Source: Paludibacteraceae bacterium (lineage in GTDB: Bacteria > Bacteroidota > Bacteroidia > Bacteroidales > Paludibacteraceae). Taken from it: DNA of 64,000 nt. The stretch covers positions 1-64,000 of the forward strand of contig JAGBVI010000099.1 in NCBI GenBank assembly GCA_017630395.1, written 5' to 3'. The translations under genes were made by a program, and so were the position numbers. A model generated the notes under the pieces. It worked only from the letters and a program-made list of their open reading frames with translations. It was not told the DNA's origin and made no database searches. This document shows, in pieces, positions 1 to 8,900 of the stretch (the first letter of the stretch is position 1; the number at the start of each line of letters is the position of its first letter).

Positions 1-51
1 TATTAATAAACAAAATTTAAATCGATTACTATGTGCATACCTGGAACAGCG

Positions 52-951
52 ATGAGTCGCTACATAAATTTCTACACTGATTTCGCTTTCAAGAAGTTTT
101 TCGGCACGGAGGCGAACAAGGAGTTTTTAATCAGTTTTTTAAATGCTCTGTTGGAGTTAGAAGGAGAAAAAGAGATTGCCGATCTTACCTACTTGAATAC
201 GGAGCAATTGGGTTTTTCCAACAACGAGAGACGTGCCGTTTATGATGTCTATTGCACCACCAAAGAGGGGGAGCGATTTATTGTTGAAATGCAAAAGGCA
301 AAACAAGAAAATTTTAGGGATAGAGCCTTGTACTACTCTGCATTTGCCATCCAAGATCAAGGTCAAAAGGGTACAAAAAACAATACCGTTTATTGGGATT
401 ATAAGTTGTCACCGGTTTATGTGGTAGGCATTTTGGATTTTGTGATGGATGATTCGCCGGAGAAGGTCAACCATTTGATTACCAAGGTACAGTTGAAGGA
501 TGACCTTAATGAGGTGTTCAATAGGAACTTGAATTTTATCTTCATAGAGATGCCTAAATTCCGTAAGGAAGAGAGTGAGTTGGAGACATTCATGGACAAA
601 TGGCTTTATGCCATCAAAAACCTTGGGAAGTTAGACGATAAGCCCACAGCATTAACCGAAGCCATCTTCAAACGCTTTTTTGAGGTAGCAGAAATTGCAG
701 CCTTTTCAAAAACGGAGCGTTATGATTACGAAGAGAACTTGAAAAATTGCAATGATTGGTTCAGTGTAATGAATACAGCCAAGAAAGATGGATTGGAAGA
801 GGGAGAAGCGATAGGTATAGAAAAAGGTCGAGTGGAAGGCGAGGCTATAGGCATTCTAAAAACAGCCAAGAAAATGAAAGAAGAGGGCTTGGATGTGAAT
901 GTGATTTCAAAATTGACAAATTTGTCTATTGACGAAATAGAGAAGTTATAA
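52..951 (+). CDS. Rpn family recombination-promoting nuclease / PD-(D/E)XK nuclease family transposase
   Basis: The N-terminus (SRYINFYTDFAFKKFFG) followed by a LISFLNALL segment is the hallmark of the Rpn/YhgA-like PD-(D/E)XK family common in Bacteroidales. An FIVEMQKA stretch at about residue 77 fits the E-x-Q part of the nuclease core. The C-terminus has Gly/Glu-rich GLEEGEAIGIEKGR repeats and a helical tail, also typical. Such proteins are linked to DNA cleavage and RecA-independent recombination; the exact role here is inferred. I start at 52 rather than the upstream ATG at 31 because family members begin close to the SRY/ARY motif. The length of about 299 aa is normal and the gene looks intact. 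It neighbours a broken IS30 gene, so this is a mobile-DNA edge. Confidence 0.8.
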   Translation: MSRYINFYTDFAFKKFFGTEANKEFLISFLNALLELEGEKEIADLTYLNTEQLGFSNNERRAVYDVYCTTKEGERFIVEMQKAKQENFRDRALYYSAFAIQDQGQKGTKNNTVYWDYKLSPVYVVGILDFVMDDSPEKVNHLITKVQLKDDLNEVFNRNLNFIFIEMPKFRKEESELETFMDKWLYAIKNLGKLDDKPTALTEAIFKRFFEVAEIAAFSKTERYDYEENLKNCNDWFSVMNTAKKDGLEEGEAIGIEKGRVEGEAIGILKTAKKMKEEGLDVNVISKLTNLSIDEIEKL

Positions 952-960
952 GATATTTGT

Positions 961-1001
961 TACTCGGGGCGGTCGGAACTACATTTACACCGCTCCGAGT
1001 A
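961..1001 (+). terminator. Hairpin after the Rpn-family gene, probable terminator
   Basis: ACTCGGGGCGGT at 962-973 pairs with ACCGCTCCGAGT at 989-1000, giving 12 bp with one G-U pair, plus T961/A1001. The loop is 15 nt. The hairpin starts 10 nt after the stop codon. The U-tract is poor (TTATCATTT), so it may act as a weak terminator or mRNA stabiliser. Confidence 0.5.
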
Positions 1002-1255
1002 TTATCATTTGCACTGCGTTAACATAAGTGTTTGGTTTCAAGTTCCAAGGAGTTGGTGTTTGTTTTGAGAAGTAGGCACGCGTTATATTGATTCCGACTA
1101 CTGCCTTTGGGGCTTATATTCTCATTTTACTGACTCTATACTTCGTCCAGGGTTACCAACGCTACGCTATGTATTGTCTTGCAAACAAGAAAAAATAAAC
1201 AGCCACCTGAAACTTGAAACGTGCGTAACTCCCTGAAACCTTAAACCATGCAAGG
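1002..1255. other. Non-coding stretch, no convincing gene
   Basis: No open frame of note is present. The segment around 1121-1190 is less AT-rich than its surroundings. There is an imperfect repeat, CCTGAAACTTGAAAC near 1206 and CCTGAAACCTTAAACC near 1232. It may be decayed mobile DNA between the Rpn gene and the IS30 remnant, but I cannot assign it. Confidence 0.4.
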
Positions 1256-1258
1256 TGG

Positions 1259-1692
1259 AGTCTATCATCCATTTATCGTGAAATAAAGCGGGATAGCACC
1301 CAAAAAGGTAATTATCTTTGGGATAAAACTCATGAAAAGGCTATGGCAAGACGGAAACGTAGTTATGCCAATTCTAAACTTTCAGATATTCTTGTATGGA
1401 GAATAACAATTAAGACCATAACCACCGACGATGGACCTGAGTTCGCCGACCATTTGACAATAACAAAAAAGATTGGAGTTAAGGTATATTTTGCGCATCC
1501 TTATTCTTCTTGGCAGAAAGGATGTATAGAAAACACTAACAAACTTATTAGACAATACATACCGAAAAAATCCAATTTCAATGACTTCTCTGGTGGCTTT
1601 ATCAAGAGGTGCAGAAAAAGATTAATTTAAGACCTAGAGAAAAATTGAATTTTTCTGCCCCTAAAGATGAGTTCTTTAAACATTTTATTTAA
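1259..1692 (+). pseudogene. IS30-family transposase remnant (internal deletion plus frameshift)
   Basis: Reading in frame upstream of the ATG at 1343 gives SSIYREIKRDSTQKGNYLWD followed by KTHEKAMARRKRSYANSKL. This resembles the N-terminal helix-turn-helix region of IS30 transposases. It then jumps directly into the catalytic core: TIKTITTDDGPEF with a DDE Asp, and HPYSSWQKGCIENTNKLIRQYIP with the Glu. The middle of the protein is missing; the family is about 320 aa. Near 1603-1610 a single-base loss moves the frame. The family C-terminus (VQKKINLRPREKLNF ... KDEFFKHFI) continues in another frame to the stop at 1690-1692. The gene is therefore dead. Confidence 0.85.
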
Positions 1693-1727
1693 TTTCGAAC
1701 TTGCTAGTTGACTCTACAAATGATCGA

Positions 1728-1748
1728 AATAAAATTTAAACAACTTCT
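1728..1748 (+). repeat. Single MITE-type terminus beside the IS30 remnant
   Basis: AATAAAATTTAAACAACTT at 1728-1746 is identical to the right terminus of the elements at 36254-36441 and 58695-58886, apart from one base in the former. It lies 35 nt after the stop of the IS30 remnant, where an IS terminal repeat would be expected. No opposite end was found on the left side of the remnant. Confidence 0.6.
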
Positions 1749-1763
1749 ATTTATTGAGAATAA

Positions 1764-1795
1764 TTTTGAAAAATAAAAAAAGAGTATTATCTTTG
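1764..1795 (+). promoter_or_regulatory. Promoter of the rimP-nusA-infB operon
   Basis: TTTTG ends at 1768, followed by 19 bp and TATCTTTG at 1788-1795. This is a textbook Bacteroidota primary-sigma promoter (TTTG-N19-TAnnTTTG). The expected transcription start is about 1801. Confidence 0.8.
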
Positions 1796-1820
1796 CACTC
1801 AAGATGAAAATCCGAGTGAC

Positions 1821-1845
1821 GGGGACTTTTAAAGTCCCCCTTTTT
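1821..1845 (+). terminator. Leader terminator / probable attenuator upstream of rimP
   Basis: GGGGACTT (1821-1828) pairs perfectly with AAGTCCCC (1832-1839), followed by CTTTTT. It lies only about 20 nt after the predicted start site and about 60 nt before rimP, with no second clear promoter in between. The main operon transcript would therefore have to read through it. A 16-codon frame starts at ATG 1804 and spans the hairpin, but whether it is translated is unknown. Confidence 0.7.
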
Positions 1846-1901
1846 ATTGCCTAAATGTTGCAGTAGAATCGCTTGTAATAAAAATTACCAATATTAAAGA
1901 G

Positions 1902-2369
1902 ATGATAGAGACTAAAAATGTTAAAGAAATAGTAGAATCTTATTTAATAGATACGCCCTATTTTTTGGTTGATGTAGTTGTAGATAAGAACAATTCTATT
2001 TTGGTTGAGGTGGATTCCGATGAGAATGTACCTTTGGAGTATTGTGTTGAGTTGTCTCGGTATATTGAGTCTAAGTTGGATCGAGAGGTAGAAGATTTTG
2101 AGTTAGAGGTTGGATCTGCAGGATTGACTTCTCCATTTAAGGTGTTGCAACAATATTACAAATATGAGGGGGAAGAGGTAGAAGTGCAAGAGAAGAATGG
2201 TCCAAAATATGTTGGGGTATTGGTTGATGTTACTCCTGAGAGTTTTTCGTTGGAAATTACCAAGAAAGTAAAAAAAGAGGGAGAGAAAAAGAAGGTGGAT
2301 GTTATGGAGAAATTGACATTCATGTATGAGCAAATAAAATATACAAAATACATAATTAGATTTAAATAA
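1902..2369 (+). CDS. rimP: Ribosome maturation factor RimP
   Basis: A 155-aa protein of normal RimP length, with the N-terminal alpha/beta domain (YFLVDVVVDKNN...LVEVDSD, then CVELSRYIESKLD and FELEVGSAGLTSPF) and a C-terminal SH3-like domain (YVGVLVDVTPESFSLEI). RimP assists maturation of the 30S subunit in the cytoplasm. It is the first gene of the block and nusA starts 1 bp after its end. The rimP-nusA-infB order is the conserved bacterial arrangement and supports the call. Confidence 0.95.
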   Translation: MIETKNVKEIVESYLIDTPYFLVDVVVDKNNSILVEVDSDENVPLEYCVELSRYIESKLDREVEDFELEVGSAGLTSPFKVLQQYYKYEGEEVEVQEKNGPKYVGVLVDVTPESFSLEITKKVKKEGEKKKVDVMEKLTFMYEQIKYTKYIIRFK

Positions 2370-2370
2370 C

Positions 2371-3645
2371 ATGGCAAAGCAAGAAGCAATCAATTTGAGT
2401 GATACTTTTTCGGAGTTCAAGGAGTTGAAGAACATCGATAGAAGTACGATGATTAGCGTTTTGGAAGAATCATTTAGAAGTGTGATTTCAAAGATGTTTG
2501 GGACTGATGAGAATTATGATGTAATTATCAATCCTGACAAGGGGGATTTTGAAATTTATCGTAATAGAGTTGTTGTAGAAGATGCCGATTTGGTGGATTC
2601 TAACACTCAAATTTCTTTGTCGGAAGCACAAAGTTTAGATCCGGATTTTGTGGTAGGTGAGGATGTGACGGATAAAGTGGATTTTGCTTCATTTGGACGT
2701 CGTGCTATATTAAACTTACGCCAAACACTATCGTCTAAAATTTTGGATTTACAGAAGGATAGTGTTTACAATAAGTATAAAGAAAAGGTTGGTACAATTG
2801 TTGTAGGTGAAGTTTATCAGGTTTGGAAAAAAGAGATTTTGTTATTGGATGAAGAGGGTAACGAAATGTTGTTGCCTAAGGCAGAACAAATTCCATCTGA
2901 TTTTTATCGTAAGGGTGAGACTGTTCGTGCAGTTGTGGCAAAAGTGGATAACAAAAATAATAATCCAAAGATTATCTTGTCTAGAACTTCTCCAACCTTC
3001 TTGCAACGTTTGTTTGAATTGGAAGTTCCGGAAATTAATGATGGCTTGATTACTATTCGCCGTATAGCTCGTATTCCGGGTGAACGTGCAAAGGTGGCTG
3101 TAGAATCTTATGATGACAGAATTGATCCGGTGGGAGCTTGCGTAGGTATGAAAGGTGCAAGAATTCATGGTATTGTGAGAGAGTTGCGCAACGAAAATAT
3201 TGATGTTATCAATTATACCAATAATGTCTCTTTGTTTATCTCAAGAGCATTAAGTCCAGCAAGAATTTCTTCTATTCGTTTGGTAGAAGAGCATAAGAGA
3301 GCAGAGGTATTCTTGCGCCCAGAAGAGGTTTCATTGGCAATCGGTAAGGGTGGTATGAATATCCGATTGGCAGGTATGTTGACCGATTATCAAATTGAGG
3401 TGTTCCGCGATTTGGAAGAGGGATATGATGAAGAGGATATCTTCTTGGATGAGTTCTTGGATGAAATTGAGCCATGGGTAATTGATATTTTGAAAGGTAT
3501 TGGATGTGACACTGCTAAGAATGTGTTGGAAATCCCTCGTGACGAATTGATTAAACGAACAGACTTGGAAGAAGAGACGATTGATGAAGTGCTTGATATT
3601 TTAAGTGCTGAGTTTGAAAATCAAGAGACAGAGGATCAAGAATAA
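2371..3645 (+). CDS. nusA: Transcription termination/antitermination factor NusA
   Basis: A 424-aa protein. Residues about 1-125 form the RNA-polymerase-binding N-domain. An S1 domain follows (about 140-200, GEVYQVWKKEILLLDEEGNE...). Two KH domains lie at about 230-345, including DPVGACVGMKGARI and the EVSLAIGKGGMNIRLAG signature. An acidic C-terminal region with a helix-hairpin-helix-like segment (GIGCDTAKNVLEIP) closes the protein. NusA modulates pausing, termination and antitermination. It lies between rimP and infB, so the hairpin in the operon leader at 1821-1839 could be a target for feedback by NusA itself (inference). Confidence 0.96.
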   Translation: MAKQEAINLSDTFSEFKELKNIDRSTMISVLEESFRSVISKMFGTDENYDVIINPDKGDFEIYRNRVVVEDADLVDSNTQISLSEAQSLDPDFVVGEDVTDKVDFASFGRRAILNLRQTLSSKILDLQKDSVYNKYKEKVGTIVVGEVYQVWKKEILLLDEEGNEMLLPKAEQIPSDFYRKGETVRAVVAKVDNKNNNPKIILSRTSPTFLQRLFELEVPEINDGLITIRRIARIPGERAKVAVESYDDRIDPVGACVGMKGARIHGIVRELRNENIDVINYTNNVSLFISRALSPARISSIRLVEEHKRAEVFLRPEEVSLAIGKGGMNIRLAGMLTDYQIEVFRDLEEGYDEEDIFLDEFLDEIEPWVIDILKGIGCDTAKNVLEIPRDELIKRTDLEEETIDEVLDILSAEFENQETEDQE

Positions 3646-3664
3646 TAACAACTAACGCTAAAAT

Positions 3665-6487
3665 ATGTCTATACGATTAAGTAAAATAGCTAAAGAGTTA
3701 AACGTGGGTGTTTCCACGGTGGTTGATTTTTTAAAGAGAAAAGGTCATTCTATACCATCCGACTTAAATTATAAGTTGACGGATGATGAGGCTGATATGC
3801 TTTATCAGGAGTTTAGTAAGGATAAAAAAATGAAAATAGACTCTGAGAAAGTGAGCCAAAAACGTCATGTAAAAGAGAAACGAGGTAGTGTTGCTATTGA
3901 GGGATTTGGAGAAGAAGAGGATGTAATAAAACCTGTTGTCTCTGAAGAGCAGAAACCTAAAATTAAACAAGTTGGAAAAATTGATTTGGATAGTTTGAAT
4001 TCTTCTAAGAAAGCTAAGGTTGAGCCAACTCAGCCTAAAGAAGAGGAGTCTGTTTCGGTAGAAAAACCAAAGGAGGAAATTATCGAACAAGAATTGGGAA
4101 AACTTGAAGAACCCAAAGAGGAAGTGCCGGAAATTGTGACGGAGAGAGAAGAGTTTGTTGACGTTAAACCACAAGACGAGATTGAGGTTAAGGTTCAGGA
4201 GGATGATAAAGAAGAGGATGATAATGTAATTCGGTTGTCAAAGGAGTTGAAAACCAATATTAATGTTGTTGGTAAAATAGATTTGTCAACGATTAATCAG
4301 CAAACTCGTCCTAAAAAGAAGAGCAAAGAGGAGAGAAAGAAAGAGCGAGAACAAAGGAATAAGAGTTTTGCTAAACCGCAAGATAATCAATCTAAATCGC
4401 AAGGAGGACACTCTTCTAATAATGAGGATGAAAAGAAGAAAAAGCGCAAACGTATTCAGAAAGAGCGTATAGACATTGCTGAATATAAAGGAGGAGACGA
4501 GAAAGCACGCAACAATCACGGAGGTGAGAATGGAGGTGGAAACAAGAAGAAAGGTTTCAAGAAAAATCCGATTAAGCCGGAGGTGAATGATGAAGAGGTT
4601 CAACGCCAAATAAAAGAGACGTTGGCTCGTTTGACTAATAAAGGGCAGAAGACAAAGGCGTCTAAACATAGAAGAGACAAGCGTGAACAACAATCTCAGA
4701 AGATGCGAGAGCAAGAAGAGATGGAACGTTTGGAACAAAACAGGTTGAAGATTACTGAGTTTGTAACAGTTAGTGAGTTGGCAACGATGATGAATGTTTC
4801 TGTTGCTCAAGTAATCAGTACTTGTATGAGTTTTGGGTTGATGGTTTCGATTAACCAACGTTTGGATGCTGAGACAATTAATATTGTTGCAGAAGAATTT
4901 GGATTTGAAACTGAGTACATCAGTGTTGATGTAGCAGAGGCTATTCATGAAGAGGAGGATTCTGAAGAGGAATTGTTGCCTCGTCCACCAATCGTGACTG
5001 TGATGGGTCATGTGGATCATGGTAAGACCTCATTGTTGGACTATATCCGAAATACCAATGTTATTGCCGGTGAGGCAGGAGGAATTACTCAACACATTGG
5101 TGCTTACAATGTGACTTTGTCGGATGGTCAGCAAATAACCTTCTTAGATACTCCGGGTCACGAGGCATTTACTGCTATGCGTGCTCGTGGGGCGAAAGTT
5201 ACTGATATTGCGATTATTATTGTAGCGGCGGATGATGATGTGATGCCTCAAACTGTGGAGGCTATTAATCATGCTTCGGTGGCAGGTGTACCTATTGTCT
5301 TTGCGATAAACAAGATTGATAAGCCAACTGCAAATCCGGATAAGATTAAGGAGGCTTTGGCAAATATGAATTACTTGGTTGAAGAGTGGGGAGGAAAGTA
5401 TCAATCGCAAGATATTGCAGCTAAGAAGGGAACCGGAGTAGCCGAATTGATGGAAAAGGTATTGTTGGAGGCTGAAATGTTGGATTTGAAAGCTAATCCA
5501 AACAGAAGAGCTTCGGGTACAATCATTGAGTCGCAGTTGGACAAAGGTCGAGGCTATGTGTCAACAGTGTTGGTAAGCAATGGTACATTGAAAGTAGGAG
5601 ATGTTGTTGTTGCAGGTATTCACCATGGACGTATCAAAGCGATGTTCAACGAACGTGGTCAACGAATTAAAGAGGCTCGTCCTGCAGAACCTGCATTGAT
5701 TTTAGGTCTTAATGGGGCTCCTCAATCGGGTGATAACTTTAATGTATTGGAGAGCGAACAAGAGGCTCGCGAAATAGCTAATAAAAGAGAACAGTTGTTG
5801 AGGGAGCATAATGCTCGTACTTCAACTCACGTAACTTTGGAAGAGATTGCACGTCGTAGAGCGTTAGGTAACTTCCAAGAGATGAATATCATTGTCAAAG
5901 GTGATGTGGATGGTTCGGTTGAGGCTTTGTCTGATTCATTGCTAAAACTTTCTACAGAGCAATTCCAAGTCAATGTTATTCATAAGGCCGTAGGACAAAT
6001 TTCTGAGTCGGATGTTATGTTGGCGGCTGCTTCGGATGCGATTATCGTTGGTTTCCAAGTGCGTCCATCTCAGTCGGCTCGTAAGATTGCTGAGTCGGAA
6101 GATATTGATATCCGTCTCTATTCCATCATTTATGATGCAATCGAGGAGATTAAGTCTGCTATGGAAGGTATGTTGTCTCCAGAATTGAAAGAGGAGATTG
6201 TTGGTTCTGCAGAGGTTCAAGAGGTGTTCAAAATTACCAAAGTTGGAACAGTTGCAGGTTGCTTGGTGCGTGATGGTAAGATAAAGAGAAATAACAAGAT
6301 ACGCCTAATTCGCGATGGTATTGTTGTTTACTCCGGAGAGTTGGCATCTTTGAAACGCTTCAAGGATGACGTGAAGGATGTTGCAACAGGATATGAGTGT
6401 GGTTTAAATATTAATAACTACAACGATATTCGTGTGGGAGATGTTATTGAAAGTTATGAAGAGGTAGAAGTAAAACGCTCGTTATAG
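3665..6487 (+). CDS. infB: Translation initiation factor IF-2
   Basis: A 940-aa GTPase that delivers initiator fMet-tRNA to the ribosome. The N-terminus has an IF2_N fold ([21 protein letters not shown]). A long, highly charged Lys/Glu linker (about 55-370) follows, as is usual in Bacteroidota, then a second IF2_N (about 365-420). The G domain starts with GHVDHGKT (residues 448-455), followed by DTPGHEAF and NKID. Domains II-IV follow up to the C-terminal [15 protein letters not shown] terminator hairpin overlaps the stop codon. Confidence 0.97.
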   Translation: MSIRLSKIAKELNVGVSTVVDFLKRKGHSIPSDLNYKLTDDEADMLYQEFSKDKKMKIDSEKVSQKRHVKEKRGSVAIEGFGEEEDVIKPVVSEEQKPKIKQVGKIDLDSLNSSKKAKVEPTQPKEEESVSVEKPKEEIIEQELGKLEEPKEEVPEIVTEREEFVDVKPQDEIEVKVQEDDKEEDDNVIRLSKELKTNINVVGKIDLSTINQQTRPKKKSKEERKKEREQRNKSFAKPQDNQSKSQGGHSSNNEDEKKKKRKRIQKERIDIAEYKGGDEKARNNHGGENGGGNKKKGFKKNPIKPEVNDEEVQRQIKETLARLTNKGQKTKASKHRRDKREQQSQKMREQEEMERLEQNRLKITEFVTVSELATMMNVSVAQVISTCMSFGLMVSINQRLDAETINIVAEEFGFETEYISVDVAEAIHEEEDSEEELLPRPPIVTVMGHVDHGKTSLLDYIRNTNVIAGEAGGITQHIGAYNVTLSDGQQITFLDTPGHEAFTAMRARGAKVTDIAIIIVAADDDVMPQTVEAINHASVAGVPIVFAINKIDKPTANPDKIKEALANMNYLVEEWGGKYQSQDIAAKKGTGVAELMEKVLLEAEMLDLKANPNRRASGTIIESQLDKGRGYVSTVLVSNGTLKVGDVVVAGIHHGRIKAMFNERGQRIKEARPAEPALILGLNGAPQSGDNFNVLESEQEAREIANKREQLLREHNARTSTHVTLEEIARRRALGNFQEMNIIVKGDVDGSVEALSDSLLKLSTEQFQVNVIHKAVGQISESDVMLAAASDAIIVGFQVRPSQSARKIAESEDIDIRLYSIIYDAIEEIKSAMEGMLSPELKEEIVGSAEVQEVFKITKVGTVAGCLVRDGKIKRNNKIRLIRDGIVVYSGELASLKRFKDDVKDVATGYECGLNINNYNDIRVGDVIESYEEVEVKRSL

Positions 6488-6507
6488 GGCGTTTTACTCT
6501 TTTTTTA
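6470..6507 (+). terminator. Intrinsic terminator overlapping the infB stop codon
   Basis: GTAAAACGC (6470-6478) pairs perfectly with GCGTTTTAC (6489-6497), followed by TC and seven T. The left arm is the last infB codons and the TAG lies in the loop (6485-6487). cvpA starts only 12 nt after the T-run. Confidence 0.8.
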
Positions 6508-6518
6508 GAATAAAAGGA

Positions 6519-7007
6519 ATGATAGCATTGGATATTTTATTCTTGATTATTCTTGCGATTGGACTTATCAGAGGAGCATCGCGAGGTTTGGTCATGGAGT
6601 TGTCAGGTTTATTAGGTTTGATTGTCAGTATTTTTGTTGCCAAAAATTACTCGGAAGTACTGATGGGTAAGTTTTTTACATTCTTCGGAATTCAGGCAGA
6701 GGTTTCACATTTTATCTCGTTTATCATCGTCTTATTGTTGTCGTTGGTGGTGATTCATTTCTTGGCAATTTTGATTTCAAGATTTATCAAGTTGGTTATG
6801 TTGGATTGGTTGAATAAATTGGGAGGGGCTGTTTTTTCAGGAATAAAATATTTGTTGATTTTAGGAGCAATCCTCTATGCTTTTGAACGAATGAATAATG
6901 TTGTTCAACTTGTTGAAAAAGAGGAAATTGAAAAATCTAAATTGTATTCTCCGATAAAATCCACTGCTTATTTGATTTTTTCTTCAGCTACTTCAGCTAA
7001 TTCGTAA
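6519..7007 (+). CDS. CvpA family inner-membrane protein
   Basis: A 162-aa protein with four hydrophobic segments (about 2-20, 24-40, 60-90 and 100-122). It contains the family pattern IALDILFLIILAIGLIRGASRG at the N-terminus and LNKLGGAVFSGIKYLL later. CvpA proteins are required for colicin V production in E. coli and have a poorly defined envelope role. In Bacteroidales a cvpA gene commonly follows infB. The stop and the next start overlap (TAATG at 7005), so translation is probably coupled to the DUF2461 gene. Confidence 0.85.
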   Translation: MIALDILFLIILAIGLIRGASRGLVMELSGLLGLIVSIFVAKNYSEVLMGKFFTFFGIQAEVSHFISFIIVLLLSLVVIHFLAILISRFIKLVMLDWLNKLGGAVFSGIKYLLILGAILYAFERMNNVVQLVEKEEIEKSKLYSPIKSTAYLIFSSATSANS

Positions 7008-7702
7008 TGGATTACAGAGTAAAAGAAATATTAGCTTTCTTAAAGGATTTAGCAGCGCATAATAACAGAGAGTGGTTTGCTGAGAATAAATTTCGTTATG
7101 AAGAGGTGAAGTCTTTGTTTCATATCTTGGTTCAAGATTTAATTCTTTCAATCTCTTCGTTTGATGAAAAAGTTAAACATCTTCAGGTGAAAGATTGCAC
7201 CTATCGCATTTATAGAGATATTCGTTTCTCAGAGGATAAAACCCCTTATAAACAGCATATAGGGGCCTACATCAATGCCAAAGGAAAGAAATCTTTACAT
7301 GGGGGATATTATTTGCATTTAGAGCCAGGCAATTGCTTTTTGGCAGGAGGTGCCTATTGTTTACCGCCCAAAGTTTTGTTTAGAATCCGAGAAGAAATCG
7401 TTGATGAAATAGATTCATTTAGAGCGATTGTGGAATCGGATTCATTTCACCACTATTTTAAACAAATCGGTGAGACTCGCTTAAAGACTTTACCTAAGGG
7501 ATTTCCCAAGGAATTTCCTTTCCCTCAGTATCTGCAACCTAAGGATTACGCCGTATCTACACCGGTCGAAGATTCTTTTTTCTTCGCAGATGGTTGGATG
7601 CAAAAGTGTAAGGAAATTTTTGCTATTCTAAAACCCTATTTGGATTTTATAAATCGTCCTATTGATGATATGGAAGAGGCAGGAGATTTATTTGGAATAT
7701 GA
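7007..7702 (+). CDS. DUF2461 (TIGR02453) family protein
   Basis: A 231-aa protein with the family's N-terminal signature LAFLKDLAAHNNREWFAENKF written here as ILAFLKDLAAHNNREWF. It also has the TYRIYRDIRFSEDKTPYK...GAYI block and the GGYYLHLEPGNCFLAGG block, all conserved in DUF2461. The biochemical function is unknown. It overlaps cvpA by 1 nt and the next gene by 4 nt (ATGA), which points to a translationally coupled trio. Confidence 0.88.
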   Translation: MDYRVKEILAFLKDLAAHNNREWFAENKFRYEEVKSLFHILVQDLILSISSFDEKVKHLQVKDCTYRIYRDIRFSEDKTPYKQHIGAYINAKGKKSLHGGYYLHLEPGNCFLAGGAYCLPPKVLFRIREEIVDEIDSFRAIVESDSFHHYFKQIGETRLKTLPKGFPKEFPFPQYLQPKDYAVSTPVEDSFFFADGWMQKCKEIFAILKPYLDFINRPIDDMEEAGDLFGI

Positions 7703-8799
7703 CGCATACATTTTTTCTGAACTCTGATACCCCATTTGAACCATCTCTTTTTTTTGAATGGTTGAATGATTGTGATATCCGGTTGTCGTATAGTTGCGAG
7801 ATGGATAAGGGTTGGGCTTACTATTTTGTACGAGAAAAATTTTTACATACTTTCTTTGTGTTAGAATTCAGTAAAGGAGTTTGCCAACTCTACATAGATC
7901 CATTTGCGTCGATGGAAGATCATCGTATTTTTCCCTATATTGTTGATACTTTGTCTAATTATTTTGGCTTAGTGGTGCCGGAAGAGCAGAACCCTTTCAA
8001 GATTTATGATGAAGATTGGATAGAAGAACATATTGCAGAAGGAGTAGCCTATTTGAAATGTGCATTGTGTGTATCTCCTTTTTACTATATTGAAACCTAT
8101 GTGGAAGGGGTTGCTGCGATTTCTGTTGAATATTTGTCCAAGTTTGGTATTTCTATTCATTCATCTACTCCTCGTATCTATGGCTATATAAGCTATTTAA
8201 TGCGAAAAAAGAAGTTGGAAGTGACAAGTTTGGAATCGTTGGCAAGTTTCTATCAATTAGATTCTAATGGCGAGGAGATGGAATTAGAAGTAGAAGTTCC
8301 TCAACATATTTCAATTGCCAAAGTGAAGTCATGGCAAATAGATGGAACAGAAACTTTTGATAGTTTCGCACGTGAAGATGTAGAACTATTATTGAATTTG
8401 GCAGAGTGTTATGAGCGAGGTGAATATGTAGAACCGGTGGTTTTGAATGATATTGGTACGATTTTTCAAGAGGGTGTGGGTGTTGAACAAGATGGTGAAA
8501 AAGCGGTATATTGGTATTCTCAAGCTATTTCTCAAGGAGAACGATATTACTCGCCGGTTAATTTAGGAGATATTTACCGAAAAGGTTGTGGAGCAGTGCA
8601 AATATCCTTATCACGAGCCGTTGATGCTTTTTTACTTTCAGACGATCCTTATGCCTATTATCGAATTGGTCAGGCTTATGAAGAGGGGTGGTTGGGTGCA
8701 GTTAATAATGAATTAGCTATGCATTGGTATCAAAAATCAGCAAAAAATGGACACCATTTGGCTTTGAAAAGATTGGCAAGGGACGAATTTCACTCTTAA
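7699..8799 (+). CDS. Sel1-repeat (SLR) protein with a unique N-terminal domain
   Basis: A 366-aa cytoplasmic-looking protein with no signal peptide. Residues 1 to about 230 form a domain I do not recognise. Residues about 245-360 contain three Sel1-like TPR repeats: LNDIGTIFQEGVGVEQDGEKA followed by VYWYSQAISQG; VNLGDIYRKGCGAVQ; and YYRIGQAYEEGWLGAVNNE followed by LAMHWYQKSAKNGH. Sel1 repeats mediate protein-protein contacts. It overlaps the DUF2461 gene by 4 nt. Partner unknown. Confidence 0.75.
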   Translation: MTHTFFLNSDTPFEPSLFFEWLNDCDIRLSYSCEMDKGWAYYFVREKFLHTFFVLEFSKGVCQLYIDPFASMEDHRIFPYIVDTLSNYFGLVVPEEQNPFKIYDEDWIEEHIAEGVAYLKCALCVSPFYYIETYVEGVAAISVEYLSKFGISIHSSTPRIYGYISYLMRKKKLEVTSLESLASFYQLDSNGEEMELEVEVPQHISIAKVKSWQIDGTETFDSFAREDVELLLNLAECYERGEYVEPVVLNDIGTIFQEGVGVEQDGEKAVYWYSQAISQGERYYSPVNLGDIYRKGCGAVQISLSRAVDAFLLSDDPYAYYRIGQAYEEGWLGAVNNELAMHWYQKSAKNGHHLALKRLARDEFHS

Positions 8800-8856
8800 A
8801 AAAGATTAATTAACACGAAACAAGGTAATTCATTTTTTCATTTCGAACTAAATTCT

Positions 8857-8864
8857 TACTTTTG
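8857..8864 (+). promoter_or_regulatory. -7 box for the DUF4348-like gene
   Basis: TACTTTTG at 8857-8864 matches TAnnTTTG; the -33 box is poor. The match overlaps an in-frame TTG at 8862. That TTG therefore lies in the promoter and cannot be the start codon, which supports the ATG at 8901. Confidence 0.6.
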
Positions 8865-8900
8865 GGAAATAAATTTTTGGAGTTAAACGGAAATCGGGGA

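Noticed and set aside
4286..5020. Long minus-strand frame within infB (and similar antisense frames elsewhere)
   Set aside because: These frames lie wholly opposite strongly conserved genes and show no family resemblance; they are shadows of codon bias.
8862..8900. TTG start of the DUF4348-like gene
   Set aside because: The TTG lies inside the TACTTTTG promoter box, so it cannot be in the mRNA as a start.
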